17,067 bases of DNA from JBOGFC01 sp050742155. GTDB taxonomy: Bacteria; Actinomycetota; Acidimicrobiia; Spongiisociales; JALYHC01. Numbering within the stretch: the first letter of the stretch is position 1; every line of letters begins with the position of its first letter. Below, one piece after another: positions 14,628 through 17,067 of this stretch. Made by a program: the position numbers and the translations under genes. The notes below the pieces were generated by a model. That model did no database searches. It saw only the letters and a program-made list of their open reading frames with translations, and was not told the origin of the DNA. The stretch is taken from NCBI GenBank assembly GCA_050742155.1, contig JBOGFC010000001.1, positions 1-17,067 of the forward strand, given 5' to 3'.

Positions 14628-14633
14628 TACCCT
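14628..14633 (+). promoter_or_regulatory. -10 box of crgA (TACCCT), leaderless geometry
   Basis: TACCCT ends eight bases before the crgA GTG at 14642, so transcription should begin about two bases before the start codon, with no Shine-Dalgarno. The spacing equals that of the fhaA promoter. Confidence 0.45.
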
Positions 14634-14641
14634 GAGCGGTC

Positions 14642-14887
14642 GTGCCCAAGTCGAGAAAGCGCCGCAAGCCGGGCCGTCCAGCCCCTCCCCCGGTCCTGAC
14701 CAAGGCCCAAAAGGGTCCCTCGCCCCGCTGGTACGTGATCACCATGGCCGTCCTCCTGGGGGCCGGGGTCCTCACCATCATCCTCAACTACCTGCTGCTG
14801 CTGCCCGGCTCCCCCAGCAACATCTACCTCTTCAGTGGGTTGCTCGGCATCGCGGTCGGCTTCGCCATGACCACGGGCTACCGCTGA
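14642..14887 (+). CDS. crgA: Cell division protein CrgA
   Basis: 81 residues starting VPKSRKRRKPGRP (GTG start), a basic N-terminus typical of CrgA, followed by SPRWYVITM and two hydrophobic helices (about 31-52 and 60-77) and the ending FAMTTGYR, which mirrors the GFGMATRWR-type ending of actinobacterial CrgA. CrgA sits in the membrane at the septum, binds FtsZ, FtsI and FtsQ and times division. It lies divergently from the sortase operon, in the same neighbourhood as in mycobacteria and Streptomyces. It has a leaderless-type promoter and is followed directly by an inverted repeat that begins inside its stop codon. Confidence 0.92.
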   Translation: MPKSRKRRKPGRPAPPPVLTKAQKGPSPRWYVITMAVLLGAGVLTIILNYLLLLPGSPSNIYLFSGLLGIAVGFAMTTGYR

Positions 14888-14905
14888 ATCACAAACGTGT
14901 GATTC
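14886..14905. terminator. Perfect inverted repeat at the crgA stop
   Basis: GAATCACA and TGTGATTC form a perfect 8-bp stem around AACG, starting on the second base of the crgA stop codon. No T-run follows, so it is either a U-less terminator or a protein-binding site; its AT-rich arms are unusual in this GC-rich region. Confidence 0.45.
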
Positions 14906-14911
14906 TCAACA

Positions 14912-14941
14912 CCCTTATCCCCATCGATGGGTAACTAAGGG
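14912..14941. terminator. Nested palindrome between crgA and the thiolase operon
   Basis: CCCTTA (14912-14917) pairs with TAAGGG (14936-14941), enclosing the perfect palindrome CCCATCGATGGG (14920-14931) with small internal loops. It covers the end of the small minus-strand gene and lies between two converging genes, fitting a bidirectional terminator. Confidence 0.45.
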
Positions 14942-15174
14942 GCCGGGTCCATCTCCTCCCGGCAATGCCGGGGCGGGGAGATCCCCCTCCCCGAGGCATG
15001 CGTCATCGTCACCTGCGTGCCGCACACCGAGCATCGGTAGCCCACCTGGACGGGAACCACTTCCTCGGGATCAGGCTCCGGGGCGGGGATGCGCAGTAGC
15101 CGCACCGCCCACAGCCCGAGCCGGAAGATCACCACCCCGATCAGCAGGGCCACGGCCAGATCGAGCACCGACAC
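14935..15174 (-). CDS. Small membrane protein with C-terminal Cys/His cluster
   Basis: 79 residues. Residues 4-26 form a membrane helix, then a proline/acidic linker, then YRCSVCGTQVTMTHASG and PPRHCREEM with C48, C51, H70 and C71 placed to bind one zinc. I recall similar small zinc-ribbon proteins in actinobacteria with an RCxxCGT...PPRHC pattern, but no function. The GTG start at 15174 lies 13 bases after the thiolase stop, so the two genes are probably co-transcribed. The domain should face the cytoplasm or the outside depending on topology, which the weakly charged flanks do not decide. Confidence 0.75.
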   Translation of the reverse strand: MSVLDLAVALLIGVVIFRLGLWAVRLLRIPAPEPDPEEVVPVQVGYRCSVCGTQVTMTHASGRGISPPRHCREEMDPAP

Positions 15175-15187
15175 GGCGCTCCCGCCG

Positions 15188-16351
15188 CTACAACCGCTCG
15201 ATGATGAGGGCGTTGGCCATCCCTCCCCCTTCGCACATGGCCTGGAGGCCGTAGCGACCCTGCCGGCGTTCCAGCTCGTGCAAGAGGGTTGTGAGCAGCT
15301 TGGCCCCGCTGCACCCCAAGGGATGGCCCAAGGCGATGGCTCCCCCGCTGACGTTGGTTAGCTCCCAGTCCGCCTTCACCTCCCGCCGCCAGGCGCCCAC
15401 CACGGAGGCGAAGGCCTCGTTGACCTCGAAGAGGTCGATGTCGTCCACGGTCAGGCCGGCCCGCTCCAGCACCTTGTGGGTGGCAGGGATGGGGCCGGTC
15501 AGCATCATGATCGGATCGACTCCCGCCAGGGAGAAGTCGACGAATCGGGCGCGGGGCTCCAGGCCCAGGCGTCGGGCGGCCTGCTCGGAGGTCACCAGCA
15601 CCGCCGCCGCCCCGTCCGAGATCTGGGAGGAGTTGCCGGCGGTGATGACCCCGTCCGCCTTGAAGACCGGCTTGAGCCCGGCCAGCTTCTCGGGGGAGGT
15701 GCCCCGGCGGATCCCCTCATCCACCGTCAGGGTTTCGGTGGACCCATCCTCCAGGGTCACCTCGATGGGGAGGAGCTCCCGCTCGAAGCGTCCTTCCTCG
15801 GTGGCCCGCATGGCGCGCTGGTGCGACTGGTAGGCGATCTCGTCCAGCTCCTCACGACCGATCCCCCAGTGCTCGGCGATCAACTCGGCCGAGATCCCCT
15901 GGGGAACCAGGCTCCGCTCGTAACGGTCCATCATGCGGGGACCGAAGGGCACCCCGGGCCCTTGCTGGGCGGTGATCCCCATGGGCACCCGGGTCATCGA
16001 TTCCACGCCCCCGGCGATGGCTACGTCGTAGGCCCCCGCCATCACCCCTTGGGCGGCGAAGTGGATCGCCTGCTGCCCGGAGCCGCACTGGCGGTCCACG
16101 GTGGTCCCGGGGACCTCCTCCGGGAACCCGGCTGCCAGCACCGCGTTGCGGCCCACGTTGATGCCCTGCTCCCCCGTCTGCATCACGCAGCCGAGGATGA
16201 CATCGTCGACCAAGGCGGGGTCGAGATCGTTGCGCTCCACGAGCGCACGGAGTACCTCAGAGGCCAGGTCCACCGGGTGCCAGCCCTTGAGCTTCCCCTC
16301 TCGCTTCCCCGTCGGGGTGCGGATGGCATCGACGATGACGGCGGTTGTCAT
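15188..16351 (-). CDS. Acetyl-CoA acyltransferase / thiolase
   Basis: 387 residues, standard thiolase length. N-terminal IVDAIRTPTGK, nucleophilic C89 in DRQCGSGQQAI, NEAFASV (311-317), H343 in GHPLGCSG and the second active cysteine C373 in AMCEGGGMANA. Thiolases cleave 3-ketoacyl-CoA in beta-oxidation or condense two acyl-CoA. The long loop region and the MTRVPMG segment resemble FadA-type degradative thiolases, but the direction and chain length cannot be told from sequence. AGGAGG (16365-16360) stands eight bases before the ATG. No beta-oxidation dehydrogenase partner is in the window; the Cys/His membrane protein follows. Confidence 0.94.
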   Translation of the reverse strand: MTTAVIVDAIRTPTGKREGKLKGWHPVDLASEVLRALVERNDLDPALVDDVILGCVMQTGEQGINVGRNAVLAAGFPEEVPGTTVDRQCGSGQQAIHFAAQGVMAGAYDVAIAGGVESMTRVPMGITAQQGPGVPFGPRMMDRYERSLVPQGISAELIAEHWGIGREELDEIAYQSHQRAMRATEEGRFERELLPIEVTLEDGSTETLTVDEGIRRGTSPEKLAGLKPVFKADGVITAGNSSQISDGAAAVLVTSEQAARRLGLEPRARFVDFSLAGVDPIMMLTGPIPATHKVLERAGLTVDDIDLFEVNEAFASVVGAWRREVKADWELTNVSGGAIALGHPLGCSGAKLLTTLLHELERRQGRYGLQAMCEGGGMANALIIERL

Positions 16352-16407
16352 GTTGGGATCCTCCTCTTCTACTGTCCATCGCGGGAGGACTCACCCCCTC
16401 CCCGACC

Positions 16408-16428
16408 CTCCCTCTCCGGGGGAGGGAG
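16408..16428. repeat. GC-rich hairpin between tRNA-Ala and thiolase
   Basis: CTCCCTCTC and GGGGAGGGAG pair over nine bases (one G-T) around a three-base loop CGG, preceded on the plus strand by CACCCCCTCCCCGACC. Such CCCTC...GAGGG units are often scattered through GC-rich genomes. It could also end the tRNA-Ala transcript. No T-run. Confidence 0.4.
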
Positions 16429-16435
16429 ACTGACG

Positions 16436-16508
16436 TGGAGATGAGCGGATTCGAACCGCCGACCCCCTGCTTGCAAAGCAGGTGCTCTTCCAACTGAGCT
16501 ACATCCCC
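16436..16508 (-). tRNA. tRNA-Ala(TGC)
   Basis: Acceptor GGGGATG/CATCTCC contains the G3-U70 pair, the identity element of alanine tRNA. Anticodon stem CCTGC/GCAGG around loop TTTGCAA gives anticodon TGC. T-arm GGCGG-TTCGAAT-CCGCT is present with one weak pair. Discriminator A; CCA not encoded. It is divergent from tRNA-Ile(GAT), not part of an rRNA operon in this window. Confidence 0.97.
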
Positions 16509-16516
16509 GTAACCTC

Positions 16517-16522
16517 ATGATA
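16517..16522 (-). promoter_or_regulatory. -10 box of tRNA-Ala (TATCAT)
   Basis: TATCAT on the minus strand ends eight bases before the tRNA-Ala 5' end, so the primary transcript would carry almost no leader. The -35 is not clear. Confidence 0.45.
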
Positions 16523-16570
16523 CGTTGCAGAGGCCGGCTTTCTTCCCCAAGGGCCGTTGGCGGTCCCTGG

Positions 16571-16576
16571 TACACT
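16571..16576 (+). promoter_or_regulatory. -10 box of tRNA-Ile (TACACT)
   Basis: TACACT lies eleven bases before the tRNA-Ile 5' end, giving a leader of about five bases. It is identical to the -10 boxes of two serine tRNA transcripts. No good -35. Confidence 0.5.
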
Positions 16577-16587
16577 CCCTGTTTCCC

Positions 16588-16662
16588 GGGCCCATAGCTC
16601 AGTTCGGTTAGAGCGCATCCCTGATAAGGATGAGGTCCCTGGTTCAAGTCCAGGTGGGCCCA
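16588..16662 (+). tRNA. tRNA-Ile(GAT)
   Basis: Acceptor GGGCCCA/TGGGCCC, D-arm GCTC-AGTTCGGTTA-GAGC, anticodon stem CATCC/GGATG around loop CTGATAA (anticodon GAT), T-arm CCTGG-TTCAAGT-CCAGG and discriminator A. CCA is not encoded (CAA follows). The neighbouring integrase gene suggests that its 3' half is an attachment site. Confidence 0.97.
16630..16662 (+). other. Candidate attachment site core in the 3' half of tRNA-Ile
   Basis: Tyrosine integrases commonly recombine within the anticodon-to-3'-end part of a tRNA and carry a copy that restores it. An integrase gene starts 153 bases beyond this tRNA. The second copy of the core would lie outside the window, so the limits are only a guess from family habits. 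Confidence 0.35.
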
Positions 16663-16674
16663 CAATTCGCCGAC

Positions 16675-16690
16675 CTGGGAAGATACCCAG
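16675..16690 (+). terminator. Short hairpin after tRNA-Ile
   Basis: CTGGG and CCCAG form a 5-bp stem with loop AAGATA, 12 bases after the tRNA. No T-run follows; a weak candidate terminator. Confidence 0.25.
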
Positions 16691-16742
16691 AAATCTGCTC
16701 TGAACAGGAGGAACGTCCCAATCTCGGGTCTCACCCCATCTC

Positions 16743-16781
16743 TCGACATCCATTGCTGTGTCGACCTGTTTTCACTAGTCT
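16743..16781 (+). promoter_or_regulatory. Integrase promoter with overlapping inverted repeat
   Basis: TTGCTG (16753-16758) and TAGTCT (16776-16781) are separated by 17 bases, the best -35/-10 pair in the window. Transcription would start near 16788, 28 bases before the integrase ATG. The inverted repeat TCGACA (16743-16748) / TGTCGA (16759-16764), ten bases apart, brackets the -35 and could be a repressor operator. Confidence 0.45.
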
Positions 16782-16815
16782 TGTGCAGCACTGGTGCAAC
16801 AGACGGGGAAGATGG

Positions 16816-17067
16816 ATGGGATCGATCCAGCGCATAGACCGTCCCAAACCGGGGCTGGCTCGCTACCGCGGGCCTGACGGGCGTCAGCACTCGAAGAGTT
16901 TTGCCCGGAAGATTGACGCCGAGCGGTGGCTAAAGGTATCCGAGGCTGAGTCCCTCACGGGCCGTTGGGTCGACCCAGCCGCCGGAGCGGAGCCCTTCGG
17001 CCCATACGCCGAGGAGTGGATCGCGGTCAAGCGTTCCACGGTGGGGCATACCACGGCCACCAACACC
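16816..17067 (+). CDS. Tyrosine integrase, N-terminal part
   Basis: The frame from ATG 16816 stays open to the window end (84 codons). It starts MGSIQRIDRPKPGLARYRG, followed by PDGRQHSKSFARKIDAERWL, the three-stranded arm-type DNA-binding domain of actinobacterial phage and ICE integrases, then LTGRWVDP and PFGPYAEEWIA, the start of the SAM-like core-binding domain. The catalytic Arg/His/Tyr domain lies beyond the window. Such enzymes insert prophages or integrative elements at tRNA genes, and tRNA-Ile is 153 bases upstream. GGGGAAG (16805-16811) may serve as ribosome-binding site; GTG 16783 is a less likely start. Base use is less GC-rich than in the envelope genes, fitting acquired DNA. 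Confidence 0.85.
   Translation, partial: MGSIQRIDRPKPGLARYRGPDGRQHSKSFARKIDAERWLKVSEAESLTGRWVDPAAGAEPFGPYAEEWIAVKRSTVGHTTATNT

Overview
The window is a high-GC chromosomal segment from an actinomycete-type bacterium. The main evidence is the cell-envelope cassette fhaA-fhaB-pstP-rodA-pbpA-pknB, flanked by tRNA-Leu(CAG) on one side and by trpG, a class E sortase and crgA on the other. From memory, this matches the order next to the replication origin in Mycobacterium and Streptomyces. GTG starts, TANNNT -10 boxes lying almost on the start codon, and a 270-nt SRP RNA of the B. subtilis (Alu-containing) type fit the same picture. I cannot place the organism more precisely; a deep-branching or uncultured actinobacterium is an inference.

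Layout. 1-778: 3' part of a flavin monooxygenase-like gene. 779-1001: intergenic, holding a broken tRNA-Arg-like 5' half. 1002-1913: the four serine isoacceptor tRNAs (GCT, TGA and CGA on minus, GGA on plus) around tadA. 1957-2226: SRP RNA. 5713 down to 2279 (minus): tRNA-Leu(CAG), an unknown membrane-anchored protein, a DUF4446 protein, serS and a menG/ubiE-like methyltransferase; the four protein genes are joined by 4-bp stop/start overlaps. 5787-13151 (plus): fhaA, fhaB, pstP, rodA, pbpA, pknB and a mutY-like glycosylase. 14557 down to 13102 (minus): class E sortase, a 50-residue membrane protein and trpG/pabA, also overlapping by 4 bp. 14642-14887 (plus): crgA. 16351 down to 14935 (minus): thiolase and a small membrane protein with a Cys/His cluster. 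16436-16662: divergent tRNA-Ala(TGC) and tRNA-Ile(GAT). 16816-17067: start of a tyrosine integrase, probably the edge of an integrated element.

How the genes work together. The plus-strand operon is a growth and division control module: the PASTA kinase PknB senses cell-wall material, PstP reverses its phosphorylation, FhaA and FhaB read phosphothreonines, and RodA with PbpA polymerises and cross-links peptidoglycan. CrgA (divisome) and the sortase (surface protein attachment) lie beside it. The left half is a translation block: all serine tRNAs, the seryl-tRNA synthetase, the tRNA-Arg wobble deaminase and the SRP RNA.

Most notable points: the broken tRNA-Arg-like remnant next to tadA; an in-frame TAA at codon 5 of mutY; a protein start codon two bases after an encoded tRNA CCA; matching leaderless promoters for fhaA and crgA; a 50-aa membrane gene hidden between sortase and trpG; and an integrase beside tRNA-Ile. 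I found no CRISPR array, no insertion sequence and no clearly new defence or biosynthetic system. Every stretch above 300 bases carries a gene.
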